Source of the DNA: Corythucha ciliata
Taxonomy: Eukaryota > Arthropoda > Insecta > Hemiptera > Tingidae
Reading direction: 5' to 3'
Assembly: GCA_038030265.1 (NCBI GenBank)
Contig: CM075937.1
Span: 26,516,198 to 26,580,197 of the forward strand
Length of the DNA stretch: 64,000 nucleotides
The notes beneath the pieces were generated by a model. That model was not told where the DNA came from, ran no database searches, and was given only the letters and a program-made list of their open reading frames with translations. Position 1 is the stretch's first letter. Every line of letters starts with the position of its first letter. A program made the position numbers and the translations under genes. Positions 21,601-32,352 of this stretch are shown here, in pieces.

Positions 21601-22925
21601 TTTTGTTCCCCCTCAGTTGGTGCCAAAAAAGGGGCCTGCGGTAAAAAGAAACACGATTTTATGATTTTGACTTTCTATACCACGGCCTAAATGTCATTCA
21701 TAATTGATTGATATCGTTCTAACTAACTTATGAGGTTTGACTCGATTGTCGCATGAATGAAATGCACTTTTTCCGACAGGCTGCTGTCGGAACAAAACTT
21801 CTTTTTTTTTCTCTCCCTTTTTGGCCCACTTCAGGATTTTTTTACTTAAGACTCATTAGACTGTAGGCAAATCAAAAGAAAGAGACTGCTCAAAATACAA
21901 TGTCAATAGAATTTTTCGGGTGGTCCAGTGAGGCATAGCGTTAATTTAATAGCTCCCCTCCGCCGAGAACTGCCCTGTCATCTCAACGGATTTGGTTCAC
22001 TAGGGTCTCATACGAAAGCGCGTTTATTTCTCATTACTCGAGTCAATTTTGGGGGCAATTGCAGCAACAGCCGTGCGGTAGCGAATTTTCAACTAATTCA
22101 AACCCCTCTTTCACATCCTTCCCGTAGACCGATCCGCCTGGATCACGAACTCGTCCGAGATATTCACGCTATTGATCAATTATGAATGAAGTTTAGGCCG
22201 GGATAAAGATTTTAATTGCAAATAACTCCTCTAACCAGAGTCCACCTTTCTATATCGTATAGGCAACCAAACCGACTCTGTTTCATTTTTCATTTTCATC
22301 ATTTTGTTCCCCCTCAGTTGGTGCCAAAAAAGGGGCCTGCGGTAAAAAGAAACACGATTTTATGATTTTGACTTTCTATACCACGGCCTAAATGTCATTC
22401 ATAATTGATTGATATCGTTCTAACTAACTTATGAGGTTTGACTCGATTGTCGCATGAATGAAATGCACTTTTTCCGACAGGCTGCTGTCGGAACAAAACT
22501 TCTTTTTTTTTTCTCTCCCTTTTTGGCCCACTTCAGGATTTTTTTACTTAAGACTCATTAGACTGTAGGCAAATCAAAAGAAAGAGACTGCTCAAAATAC
22601 AATGTCAATAGAATTTTTCGGGTGGTCCAGTGAGGCATAGCGTTAATTTAATAGCTCCCCTCCGCCGAGAACTGCCCTGTCATCTCAACGGATTTGGTTC
22701 ACTAGGGTCTCATACGAAAGCGCGTTTATTTCTCATTACTCGAGTCAATTTTGGGGGCAATTGCAGCAACAGCCGTGCGGTAGCGAATTTTCAACTAATT
22801 CAAACCCCTCTTTCACATCCTTCCCGTAGACCGATCCGCCTGGATCACGAACTCGTCCGAGATATTCACGCTATTGATTTTTAGACCAAATTTGGTTGCC
22901 CTAAGTAGAAAATTGCGACCGTGAT
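18605..22925. repeat. Tandem array of ~0.7-1.1 kb units each holding a long inverted repeat
   Basis: The word CCTGTCGGGAA starts arms at 18641, 19750, 20477 and 21406; a fifth, left-truncated copy starts at about 22175. Each unit has a left arm of about 120 bp ('cattcatgcgacaatcgagtcaaacc ... atcaattatgaatg'), 180-200 bp of centre, and the inverse arm ending 'cgacaggctgctgtcgg'. A 220-500 bp spacer follows containing 'ggtggtccag..tggcatagcg', 'ggatttggttcacta' and 'caattgcagcaacagccgtg'. The last units appear nearly identical over hundreds of bases. The junction into the fifth copy is at 'attgat', a microhomology shared with the spacer. Open frames of 77-102 codons in the spacers vary with deletions between units and are not considered genes. 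Confidence 0.85.
19125..19205 (+). repeat. tRNA-like SINE head fragment (tentative)
   Basis: Inserted in the first unit of the array only. TGGTTAAATGGTA resembles a Pol III A box and GGGTTCGAATCC, 35 bases on, is a perfect B box core. The T-arm has one mismatch and the anticodon loop is off-size, so this is not a functional tRNA gene; a tRNA-derived SINE head is the best reading. It is followed by a T-run. Confidence 0.4.
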
Positions 22926-24009
22926 CGTGCTAACAAAAAAGGGTTATATATATGCAAAGAAACACAACAAACCGCTCTCCGACAGCAACGTTACAGGCGG
23001 ATTTTTTTCGGAAGGCGCATATGACACAAACATGCTAGCTGGCGTGTTTGAAATGACCTAAAACTTCAAAAATTGCGTATTTATTAACTGTTGGGTTGTT
23101 CTACGAACGGATCACGATTTATGCTCTATTTTAGCATAAATAAACCTTAAAAAATAAATTTATGAATAAGTTCTGACCCATGAAACTTCCTCATTGAGCT
23201 GAAGAATTCCGTGAGTTTGGCCCTCCCAAACATTCCCTGCTGGGAATTCGCAGGAACCAATTCTGCTTATTTGCCGCCTTCGAGACCTATATTTAGGGCA
23301 ACCAGATTTTTCTGTGAAAAAGAAGGACCATAAATGGAAACTTCCAGTTATTATGAAAATCATTCTTAATTATAAAACGAGAACAGCCAATAATAAACTT
23401 CCAACAACATTGCACTTTAAGACAGCTCAAAAGTGTTCAGTCTTCAGAATATCACATTCAAATACAAAAACGACTAGGGAAAGACTAAAATTTTCGAAGA
23501 TAATCTTCAAAATACCACACGGACGGAAAAATTCTGGAAAAGATTTTTAAAAAATGGTGAACATGTCTTCACAAGTAGTACCACATAATATTACGAAAAC
23601 TGTAGTGACAACGTCACATTTGGAAGTTTGCTAGGGTTGAACTACAATAATTTCAACAATTTTTAGGAAATTATCACAATGAAAAATTATTGAATGGAGA
23701 CGACTACTGAAAAACTAGAAAAAAAATCTAAGGAATATTCAAAACAGAACGAGGAAAAACAACAGAGTACTTACAAATTGCTTGCAAACCTGAAGACAAT
23801 TAAGGAAGTATTTAAAAAAATATGAATGGTGACAGAAAGTTACAAAAGGATCTGAGAAAAAACCAAGCACAGATGAAATATTTTACGAAATTATGAATAG
23901 CTCCCTTCGAATTGCCGTTCGGTTTCAAGAATTTAAGGGAAAAAATAAATGCTGTAGCGAAAAATGAGAGAATTACGTACAATCTGTTTCAGCATTACTA
24001 AAAAAACCA
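22926..24009. other. Gene-free stretch
   Basis: AT-rich. The plus-strand frame 23314-23550 is lysine-rich without a motif. Nothing recognisable. Confidence 0.3.
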
Positions 24010-24678
24010 CTAGGAGCAATATTTTTCAGAGGAATGGATGGCCCTCAACATAATTTCGTTACCTTTCAGGAATTCGTACATTGAGGAACAGGTTTCCTCG
24101 AAATTGAAGTACACTTGCGTGACTTGTTTGAGCGTGTCAATGCTGAGCTGACTCTTCTCACCAGTCCAGTAGTTGTTGATGACAGAAAACAGTCTTTCGA
24201 TGGATGCGCTGGACCCTGGCAAAGATTGTACGAATGCACAGATCTTTTTCACGTTTGGCAAAGGAACGTCGGAAGAGTCCAAGTGATTGAATAATTCCAG
24301 ACATCGAGCTTCGGTAGAAGCATTATTTTTCTTCCATTCTTCAATTTTCTCGTGATCGGTGTACTTCTTATCACGACCGATTTCATCGAATGTCATATCG
24401 AAGTTGTCAGCCATTGTCGCGTCATCATTACATCAGAAAAATAATCCATAGGGGTTTGCACTTTCTCCCATGTAAACTTGGTCCTCTTGGTATCCAAGAG
24501 AAGAGAGCCAATTCCTTGAGGTTTGTCGTCCATTTGATAAGGTAGGCCAAGCAAAATGAGTGAATTTAGCAACGTGTGTTTCAAAGTCTTTCTCAGCACT
24601 TGAGCCCTTTTTCAAGCTAGCTCTCACAAAAAGCGGCAAACATTTAGATGACTGCCGATGTTTGATTTTTTCAATCAA
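24010..24678 (-). pseudogene. hAT-family transposase, C-terminal dimerisation region
   Basis: The minus-strand frame 24414-24010 encodes LPNVKKICAFVQSLPGSSAS followed by IERLFSVINN, the 'hAT dimerisation' signature (a conserved SSASIERLFS core). Two further frames at 24393-24678 seem to continue the same protein upstream with frameshifts between them. The DDE catalytic core is not present in the window, so this is the 3' remnant of a hAT transposase gene or a hAT-derived gene. No terminal repeats found. Confidence 0.7.
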
Positions 24679-24779
24679 ACAAGTACAAAGTAGACAGGTT
24701 ATTAAACTGAATAATCAGCAAAAGCCAACTTTACTTTGTAATAACGCGTTTAAGGAAGTTTCACCTATGCCTTAATTGA

Positions 24780-25215
24780 TGACTTACTCCGTGTTTTTTC
24801 ACACTTTAGGAACAATATCTCATAGAAAAATTAACCGATTTTCACTGTGATCACTTGGTCATAAACTGGCGTCACGTACACAGGAAAATTAGAAAACGCC
24901 TCTTTATTAATTTTTAACGAATTATTGAAATTTTTGGAGGCAACTAAATTGATGTTCATCGACATTTCCTGAAGTAAAATTGTGTGATCTTTCCAGAAAC
25001 GTCAGCAGTTTAAGGGTAAAAAGAGAGGTTTAGTCGTTCTAACGACTTTTTAGACGAAAAACAGCGAGTGGCTAAAAATACACAAATTTGCCAGTAACTT
25101 CAAGAGAAATCATGTGCGACCCTATGTAGGGTGATTTTGGGCGCAATTACTTAGTACTACTACATATTAAAATACACGGCATTCGTCCTGAAACACCCTG
25201 TATAGGTAGGGTGAC
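24780..25215. repeat. Diverged copy of the CAGGGTG fold-back family
   Basis: Contains TAGGGTGATTTTGGGCGC followed by 'attacttagtactact' and ends 'gaaacaccctgtatagg'. The same words occur in the 52087-52768 element. It looks like the right half of a member of that family. Confidence 0.5.
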
Positions 25216-25412
25216 CAGAGGTACTGTTTTCGGAAGTACGGGCCCTACTTTTCAAGCCGTGGTCCTACCGCTTTCAAAACTCTTGAAAGGACCTTAAAAA
25301 GGTCTTTCTTTTGATATTCGGGTCCTTCTGCTGTCCTGTTTTAATTCAACAATCTATGTTCTCACCTCTACCTTTCAAGGGGGAGTTGTACATGTGTACA
25401 ACTCATTGTTGT
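25216..25412. other. Short gene-free stretch
   Basis: Includes GTACATGTGTACAACT and 'catgtgtacagggc', a small palindromic patch around 25385-25425. No gene. Confidence 0.3.
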
Positions 25413-25736
25413 TCATGTGTACAGGGCATGGTCCCAGTCTTTCTCCCGTTCGCTGTGTATTCCGGCATCACCGGGCGAAGCTGTTAGGTCCACCATATCG
25501 GGGGTTTCCTCCACACTCGGCGGGGACGACGCATCTTCATCGAATTTCTTGCGACTGTGACTCGCCTGAGCAACCACTAGCGTAGGGTTCGCCGAAGTAC
25601 TGGCCTCCTGATCGATTTCAACGTGCCCCCTTCCCATTGATAAGGGTTCGAAAGGGAGAATCTCGTCATATATCAGAGGTTTGAGTAACGACTCGGCGGG
25701 TGGAGATATCAATTCAAGCTCGTCATATTGTCGCGT
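25413..25736 (-). CDS. Acidic hypothetical protein, possibly retrotransposon tail
   Basis: A minus-strand frame of about 105 codons (in-frame Met at 25712; open to 25736) encodes ISPPAESLLKPLIYDEILPF and is rich in Glu, Asp, Ser and Pro. It has no recognisable domain. It lies on the same strand as, and about 1.3 kb downstream of, Gypsy reverse transcriptase/RNase H remains (27045-27540), so it might be a C-terminal tail of that pol or part of another gag. Confidence that it is a real gene is low. Confidence 0.3.
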   Translation of the reverse strand, partial: TRQYDELELISPPAESLLKPLIYDEILPFEPLSMGRGHVEIDQEASTSANPTLVVAQASHSRKKFDEDASSPPSVEETPDMVDLTASPGDAGIHSEREKDWDHALYT

Positions 25737-26520
25737 GGGTGAGAGCCTGGAACCGAGGGGGTGGGGGCTGACGCTTGTGGCCTAGGGGTTCGTAGGGCCA
25801 ACAATTTAAGGGAGTCCGTCGCCTAGCACTAGGGCTCAATCAACGACGAACCTTGGATGAAGGGGAGAAAATTGGTTCGGATTTAAAATAATAATAAAGA
25901 GAGTTGGGTGGACACAATTATATTAAGTGGTCGAAATATTTTACAAGGGACTTATGACATAAAAATTATTTACTACGAACGGCTTATGACTAAGGTAAGT
26001 CCTAAAATATAACTTATTCTACACAATCACTCACTATTTGTCTTTAGGTTGGCCAACCGGCGATTGATTACGTGTAGATGTCGTCCGAGGTTCTCTGGTG
26101 AAGGGAAAAAGGGGGAAATGCCACAACCAAGTTTGTATTTGGTATTTTGGGGATAATATTAAATTTGGGAACAGATTGATTTCCTTTTTTCTTCCAGGGA
26201 CGCGGGCTCTTTTCTTCGGCTTGGCCCCTTTCTTCTTGGCGGAGACCTGCGACGGGAGTGTGTCGCGATCCGCGGGGCTTTTTTCTCCTCTTCCTCCTTC
26301 GTCACGGCCTTCGTTATTTTTCTAATTATTTATAATTCTAATAAAGAATTGGGTGATGCGGTGAGGGGTGAAACTATCACCGCGAATTTTAAATGTGTGC
26401 GTTTATAACGGTCACACGCTGCTTCCGGAGTGCGGTTCCTCTTTCTGCTTCGATCGGCTAGTCCGATTGGCTACTCGGGGTCGACGATTTTGGCTACTCC
26501 GGGTACAGTTATGGATAGTT
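25737..26520. other. Gene-free stretch
   Basis: No supported gene. Two AATAAAG words lie at 25894 and 26341. Plus-strand frames at 26098-26550 lack motifs. Confidence 0.3.
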
Positions 26521-26521
26521 A

Positions 26522-26678
26522 CAGGACATATCGCACACTGGGAAGAATAGTGGTACAACTCAAATAAGTTTTTCTGAGTTTGAATTAAATTAAATTACAT
26601 TAATCCCAATTGGATTGGCCAGGATAACTTTTGTTAGTTGTAACAGTATTATTTCCAATGTGCGATATCTTTGATTAG
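26522..26678. mobile_element. Short inverted-repeat MITE
   Basis: Left arm ATATCGCACACTGGGAAGAA... and inverse right arm (GATATCGCACATTGGAAATA on the minus strand) pair over about 33 bp, including a shared TACAACT. The element is about 155 bp with an AT-rich loop. Target duplication not evident. Confidence 0.55.
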
Positions 26679-27040
26679 TTGAGTACCAGCGTCGTATCAC
26701 ATGAGCAATGTTACTTATTCGGGGATCTGTGCCCGCATGCATCAGGAGAGATTGTATCAAAGGTTCCCCCTCCCCTTAATCAAATTGTATGAGTGAAGTT
26801 CATCACAATATTCCAGAGGATATTTGGGACCAATATCATCCACTGCTCCGGTTCCGAGTTGTCTACGATGTACTTGATTTCCTCCCTTGACCGAATCGAG
26901 GGAGATTTGCTTGAGTCTAATTCTCACGTCCACGGGTCCAGGACTTGGGCAGCTCGAACGAGAGCTACGGTTAAAAGGGGTGGTTTGCCACTCGATAACT
27001 CCACTTCCATCAGTCTGCTGAGCCCGTCGGCGTTCAAACT
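26679..27040. other. Probable decayed 3' part of Gypsy pol
   Basis: Downstream of the RNase H segment on the same strand. A minus-strand reading holds a stop immediately after ATWTIK and then no recognisable integrase motif. Treated as decayed pol or unrelated DNA. Confidence 0.25.
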
Positions 27041-27545
27041 CGGCCTACTTTATCGTCCATGTTGCAATCTGCGACGTAGGGTTGCTTACGTTTAGATCCC
27101 GCACGAGCGGAGCGTGATCCGTTTGCAGATAGAATACACGGCCCAGTAGATAGCAGCGATAGTGCTGTTTGGTCCAGACTATCGTCAGCATTTCCTTTTC
27201 CGTTACTGAATAATTTTGTTCCGCCCGGTTAAGTGTTCGACTCGCGTATGCGATGGGTCTTTCCAGACCGTCCCATTCCTGGGCTGACACCGCTCTCAGA
27301 GCGTACCTCGAGGCATCTGAGGCTAGTATGAAGGGGCGTGAGAGGGCCGGATAGACCAACAGAGGTTGGGTGGTCAAAATCTGTTTCAAGACATCGAATG
27401 CTTCGTCTTGCTCCGGTCCCCAGAAGAAAGGGGGGTTTTTCCTGGTTAGACGTGTGAGCGGTTGGGCGATTTTGGAATAGTCCGATATGAATCTTCGATA
27501 AAACCCGGTTAAGCCGGTCTGGTGGCATCTTATTATACTTATTAG
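27041..27545 (-). pseudogene. Gypsy (Ty3-type) reverse transcriptase end and RNase H
   Basis: The minus strand encodes GFYRRFISDYSKIAQPLTRL (end of RT/connection), then FKQ-like LKQILTTQPLLVYP, ILASDASRYALRAV, YASRTLNRAEQNY, SVTEKEML and TDHAPL, the classic RNase H region of Gypsy pol. At 27391-27545 the reading is in the same frame as 27045-27389. Upstream pol is cut off by the inverted-ended element starting at 27719 and other sequence, and downstream integrase is missing. A stop follows ATWTIK. A dead, internally truncated element. Confidence 0.85.
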
Positions 27546-27718
27546 TTTTATTAATTAATGATGAGACTTGGGAGTAAATGTCGTTGATTTCTTTTATTAA
27601 ATTTACTTTTAGAGAGGAGGGTCTATTTATCAGCTCTGGCTGCTCCCTCGATTCTTTGCCATCATTTGAATTGATACAATAGTCAAACTCTACGTTTTTC
27701 AATTCCAGCTTGAAAACC

Positions 27719-28818
27719 AGGGGCCTTATTCTTGAACGCCTTGGCAACACTAGTTTCGATTGCGTTATTGCCTTTTTGAGAAAGCAACACTGCGAAGCGG
27801 TATTCTTGAATTTGGCACTACTGCTTTGGGTCGCAATGTTGCAAAAGCAGTAATGCCTTCTGTGGTTTTTTGGAAACACCCCCTGTAGGTGTTTCCATTT
27901 TCAAAGCTTCGATTGTAACATTGCCTTCTCTGTTGCCATGGGAAATCCGAGAGTTTCCATTTTGTTTTTTACAAGAAGGAATTTATTTTTCACAGTTGAG
28001 CTTTCTTGTTCGGTGAGTGCGGTTTGTAAAAATAAAAGAGAATCCCTCGAAAAACGAATATTTCGTCTAATCGCCCTTCGAAAAATGAGTTGCAAGAGAC
28101 CTAGCTGAATCAGCGACATACCCACGAGAAACGCTCAGTAAGATGTGTGGGGAGGCAAGGAAGGGCTGCACGCCACAATTACGCTCACCAGCATTTCTCA
28201 GATGGGTTGGGCAATGAAGTCGAAGTTTAAAAGTTGTCCTCGTTGTGCATAAAATTGGATGTAATTTAGGTCCATCAGTGTTCTTCGACCAGAATCCCGG
28301 GACTAGCCTAAGGCCCCTTGCACATTAGGAAATAAAAGGCGCCCAGGTGCGGCGTCGGCTCTTGCAGTAAAAATACATAGAACTCTATGGGGCCTTTCAC
28401 ATTTGGCGCCGACGCGGGAGACGTCTCGCCCCCGAGAAAAAATACGATGGCACGAGCGATAGGTGTTTTTTTTTAGGCGTCGAAAGGGGCTAATTCAACG
28501 TCGACAACGAGATATCTTTGCCCCATGTGGGCGCTTAGATGGACAATAATGAGCTCCGCTGCTGTAGTCGAAAACTCTCATTTTAACAAAGAATTTCTAA
28601 ACATAGCTCTAGCTTTGGAGATTTTTATAAAAAATTCACAACAGAAAGGAATCCCCGCGGTTATTTTATTGCATCGATTCCAGTATTGCTAACAAATGGT
28701 ATTCTTGAAACACTGAAACACTCTGCATCCCAGACAACATTGCTTTCACTTCTTTCAAAGCAACATTGCCTTCAAAGCAGTATTGCAAAATTCTCACAAT
28801 TTCAAGAATAGGGCCCCT
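27719..28818. mobile_element. Non-autonomous element with AGGGGCCYTATTCTTGAA ends
   Basis: Left end AGGGGCCTTATTCTTGAA and right inverse end AGGGGCCCTATTCTTGAA (minus strand of 'ttcaagaatagggcccct') are 17 of 18 identical. Subterminal words such as GCAATACTGCTTTG and 'gcaacactgcgaagc' recur near both ends. About 1.1 kb, without a transposase. A GC-rich self-complementary patch 'ggcgcc ... ggcgccgacg' lies at 28340-28430. Open frames on the minus strand running across it (27229-27879, 27901-28125) show no motif. Target duplication unclear. Confidence 0.55.
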
Positions 28819-29100
28819 GTTTACATATAACGCAGCTCAGGTTTATCTGAGCAACAACAAACAAAGAAATGTGCACATACTTTGCAATCAAGACGAACTA
28901 CCTCACAGCAATTTTTGTCCAATACTTCATTATAGTATTTCAAAAGGCCTAACTTCGTAAGTGTTTTCACTTAATTGTTTTACTTCCTCTTTCAATTTTC
29001 CACCGGAATCGTGACGCTGTTGAATTTTTTTTATTATCTTTATGATGTATCCCCTGCACAGTTATTTTTAATCTTTCAGTCCCTTTGTCCTTTGTCCTTG
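28819..29100. other. AT-rich stretch ahead of the 29.1 kb reading frame
   Basis: No gene recognised. A T-rich segment followed by TTTCAG at 29075-29080 might be a splice acceptor for the next entry. Confidence 0.25.
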
Positions 29101-29538
29101 GGGAAAACCTCAGTGATCAATCTACAACGGATGAAGCGAGCATACACCCAGATCGGACAACTGGACGAACCAGGATTCATAGAAGAGGACCCACCGCCTT
29201 CGGAACAAAAATTAAAACGTTCTGATGAGCTAATACTACAAATTGACTTCGATGCCGAGGAAGTTCAGCAGCGTTAGGAAGTGATTCCCAAGGAATCCGT
29301 AGAGGTATCTCAAGGTTACACTCATAGCCATAACCAACCACCTCTGACGTCGACACAATCAGATAATTCACGTCAATCAACACCCGAAAGGGAAAATCTG
29401 CAAGGTCAACAGCCGCAAGAGTGCATCTTTGTTCGTGAGGGTCAAACCAGTTACAACTTGAGACCCCAGTCCCAATATATCGGAAGATCCACTGCACCGG
29501 AATCAAGGCGGAATGACAAAATCTATAGTAGATTTTAA
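29081..29538 (+). pseudogene. Hydrophilic reading frame with one stop, transposon-type tail
   Basis: A plus-strand frame encodes MKRAYTQIGQLDEPGF and EEDPPPSEQKLKRSDEL, meets TAG at 29275-29277, then continues in frame through IPKESVEVSQGY, a Gln/Ser-rich stretch and TSYNLRPQSQY to TAA at 29536. 'YNLRP' close to the end of a hydrophilic tail is common at the C-terminus of Gypsy-type pol proteins, which is why I suggest that origin; there is no domain to confirm it. Mostly Q/S/P/E composition. Confidence 0.3.
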
Positions 29539-30395
29539 AAAAAAACACAAATAAAAAAACCACTTATTCATTCTCAAGTTAGTGCTTCCAATGCGCCAAG
29601 AAGCAAGATTCACCGCCGGTAGCGGTAGGCAGAAGAACTTTTGTCACTTTCTTCTGAATAGTGGGGTGGAGGGACATTTTCTTTTTATAACGGGCTTACT
29701 GTCACGTCAAAAATGGATTTGTTTTTGTATATTTCACGATTTGGGACAGGTCAAAAACCAAAATAACGCGAAAAATATTCCAAACTTCATTCACAAGACC
29801 TATGGCTCCTACCAAATTTTACTACTGTAGTATTTATATAAGTATAATAAGATTAGTAAGTATATAAGACAATGAAAGTCATGATCTTCATTCCGTTTCA
29901 TTGGTTTATGATACTTGCGAGACTTCTGTCTGCTCTCGCGTATATGCATCCTCTTTTTATCGGTGGCCCTGTATTACCGCTTGCATACCAATAACGTATA
30001 CGTACCACCATAACCTCCCATAATGTTCTGGGTGAAGTAAAGGCTCAGTCCCTTCTTGCTTTGAAACTTCAAGCTTTACTGGTTCATTCCTTTTGTTTAA
30101 ATTCCTATTGCAAAATTTTCGGATTTGTCGTCTTCAGTTTATGCTTTGATAATGGGTGGAACGCGGAGGAAGTATCATTTAATGAAGAACTTCAGAAAAA
30201 AATCTCTGTCATCAAACTGAAATCCCCAACATCTGGCGATAAACACATTGGCCGCGTTACAAAACTTCAGACTTGTTTAGCGCTTAATAAGCACTTAGTC
30301 TTATGCCGTTGCGAAACTGTCAATCTAGCTCAGCGCTGAGTAAGTGTATAAAATGCAACAAAACACGTCCCATCTCGATACAAATCACCGTTGCA
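29539..30395. other. Gene-free stretch
   Basis: A perfect-frame run at 30061-30339 on plus has no motif. 30240-30345 has 'gcgcttaataagcactta' and 'gctcagcgctgagtaag', small inverted words. Nothing else. Confidence 0.3.
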
Positions 30396-30973
30396 AAACT
30401 CCAGTAAGCGCTTAATTAAATTCTACACTTCAGCACTTAAACACGAGCCCCGAGTGTCGCAGCGACATGGGCTCGTGGGAAAATGTATTGGCCTGTCCGC
30501 GGACAACATCAACAGAAATTTTGGAGGTGCTCATCGGACAGAGAAGAACAATTTATACAGAAAACTGACCCAATCGACGAACAGCGCATTGTTGGTGTTG
30601 GATGCCCGGCATATATTGTCAACAATTGCATTCAAAATGCCACGGATTTGATCCGATCGACGTTGAAGTCCTCATGATGAAAATATTGAAACACTTCTAT
30701 ATCCACACTGTTTCGGGTATCGACGCTCAGAGTTTGTAGCGAAGCAGAAGTGGAATATAAAAAAATGTATTCGAGAACTCGAATTTTGAGCATGATGCCA
30801 TCAGTAGAGAGAGATTTAGAAATGTGTCAACCCCTAAAGGAATATTTTCTTTCATTGGAAGGCTGTCCGACAACCATCAGGCAGTTCTTTGAAAATTCAT
30901 TCGGGCAAACCTGGCTGCAATTCGTGCACAACATAATTATGCTCACTTTTCAATGTCACCATGCGCTACCGAT
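30396..30973 (+). pseudogene. hAT-like (ZMYM/ZBED-type) transposase-derived gene, middle part
   Basis: Three plus-strand frames give successive pieces of one protein: CIGLSADNINRNFGG, then IVGVGCPAYIVNNCIQNATD, then VEVLMMKILKHFYIHTVS, then MMPSVERDLEMCQPLKEYFL and RQFFENSFGQTWLQF. These match, in order, the 'SADNTNTNFGG ... GC-AHI-HN ... ERVL' region of a large family of hAT-like proteins of animals. Frame changes near 30575 and 30690 make it a pseudogene. The gene is interrupted at 30974 by the hAT MITE; its C-terminal part appears at 32353. Confidence 0.75.
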
Positions 30974-31805
30974 TAGTGATGAGCCAAAAATAGCTTAACT
31001 GCTATTTCGTAGCAGTTATTTTCAAGTAGCAGTTATTTTCAAGTAGCAGTTATAACTGCTATTAGAAATTCTGTTAAAACGCTATTGCTACTTAACTGCT
31101 ATGTCCCCTCTCACTGTTTAATTCCCCCGAAACTGATAAAAAAAAAAGGGTCTCTCCAACCACACAAGAGTTGCGCTGAATGTGTTCTACTCAGTGAAGG
31201 TGATGGGAGGGATAGCAGTGAGGTGGACTGGTGGGGAAATAACTTATTGAAGGCGAGGGGACATTATTTTACGGGGGAGAGGACGTTATAACTGCTACTG
31301 CTATTCCACTAAAGAGCTATTCAAGTTATTTCACAGCGTTGCGGAGGTAGAACCTAGAACGTTATTGCTATTGCTACTGTTCTTCACCAATGCCTTTTGT
31401 ATGAGGTCTTGTCTTTACGCGCTCCCTATCCAAAACACAGGAAGTGATGAATTCAAATTTGTTCATCATGTTTCTATTACCACGTGCATTTTATGGCCTC
31501 TGAGGTCCATTAGATTGTTCTCATCCTAAAAATCTGTAATTGAGTAATTTTTATTTTATAAAATGACGCAGATAATTTTCATAAAGTATGCAGCCTATTA
31601 AAAGTAATATCCGTTGTAAAAAATTGTAGCTGTGTTGTTGCTACTACTACTGCTATTAAACGGAAATCGTTTTATTCCTACATAAGCGTTATGAGAAGAT
31701 TAGCAGAATAACAAAATAGCAATAGCAGTTTAAAATAACTGCTATTTGGAAATAGCAGTAGCAGTTATAACTGCTATCGAAGAATAGCGCTTTATCTCAT
31801 CACTA
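30974..31805. mobile_element. hAT MITE with 8-bp target duplication CTACCGAT
   Basis: Ends are TAGTGATGAG and its exact inverse CTCATCACTA. The 8 bp CTACCGAT stands directly outside both ends (30966-30973 and 31806-31813). TAG-type ends with 8-bp duplications define hAT elements. The 832-bp interior has no transposase; it is filled with AATAGCAGTTAT and ATAACTGCTATT words near both ends, likely transposase-binding repeats. Element is clearly complete. Confidence 0.9.
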
Positions 31806-31813
31806 CTACCGAT

Positions 31814-32350
31814 TCCGCACTTGCTTTTACGGAGCGGACTTACACTCTCGAGACTCTCCTTGCTTCTTGCTTCTACGACTTCGATATGCCATGTTACGCT
31901 GGTTATATAGTCGGTGGGTGGTTTCCACCCATCCCCACCCACTCGGGTGGCTCAGGGGGTTAACCGGTGGGTGGTTCCCTTTCTGAATTTTCTCCACTTC
32001 GAGGTGTACCGGGCCGGCTTCTTTTTTTCTTTTTTTTTTTTTTTTGTAGGGATCATTTTATTATTTTTTTTTCCTGGGGTTGACGACTTCATGTGTTTTG
32101 CCCGACGTCAATGGGGAACTCGCACATTTTTCAAAAGTTGGTGTTTCTTGAACAGGGCTCTTCCACAAATCTATTGCTCACATTAAACTTTGAAATCAAT
32201 CAACGAGCCGTGTAGGATGCAAATACCAATATTTAAATGAAGGTTAGGTAGATAGCTTGATTAGAAACGTGCATTTGCAACTTTGTAAATACAGAAACTC
32301 AACTAATAATTATGACTTGACTAAAATACATAATCCGTTCTGTTAATTAG
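31814..32350. other. Gene-free stretch with GGTGGGTGG repeats
   Basis: 31911-31975 repeats GGTGGGTGGTT twice around 'ccccacccactcgggtgg'. A long T-run is at 32019-32045. The sequence separates the two parts of the hAT-like gene and may itself be an insertion, but no ends were found. Confidence 0.3.
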
Positions 32351-32352
32351 TT

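Noticed and set aside
19011..22884. Repeated open frames of 77-102 codons in the tandem array
   Set aside because: They are copies of the non-coding spacer; unit deletions break them and no domain is visible.
27229..27879. 216-codon minus open frame
   Set aside because: Mosaic of the 27719 element, linker DNA and an out-of-frame reading of Gypsy pol.
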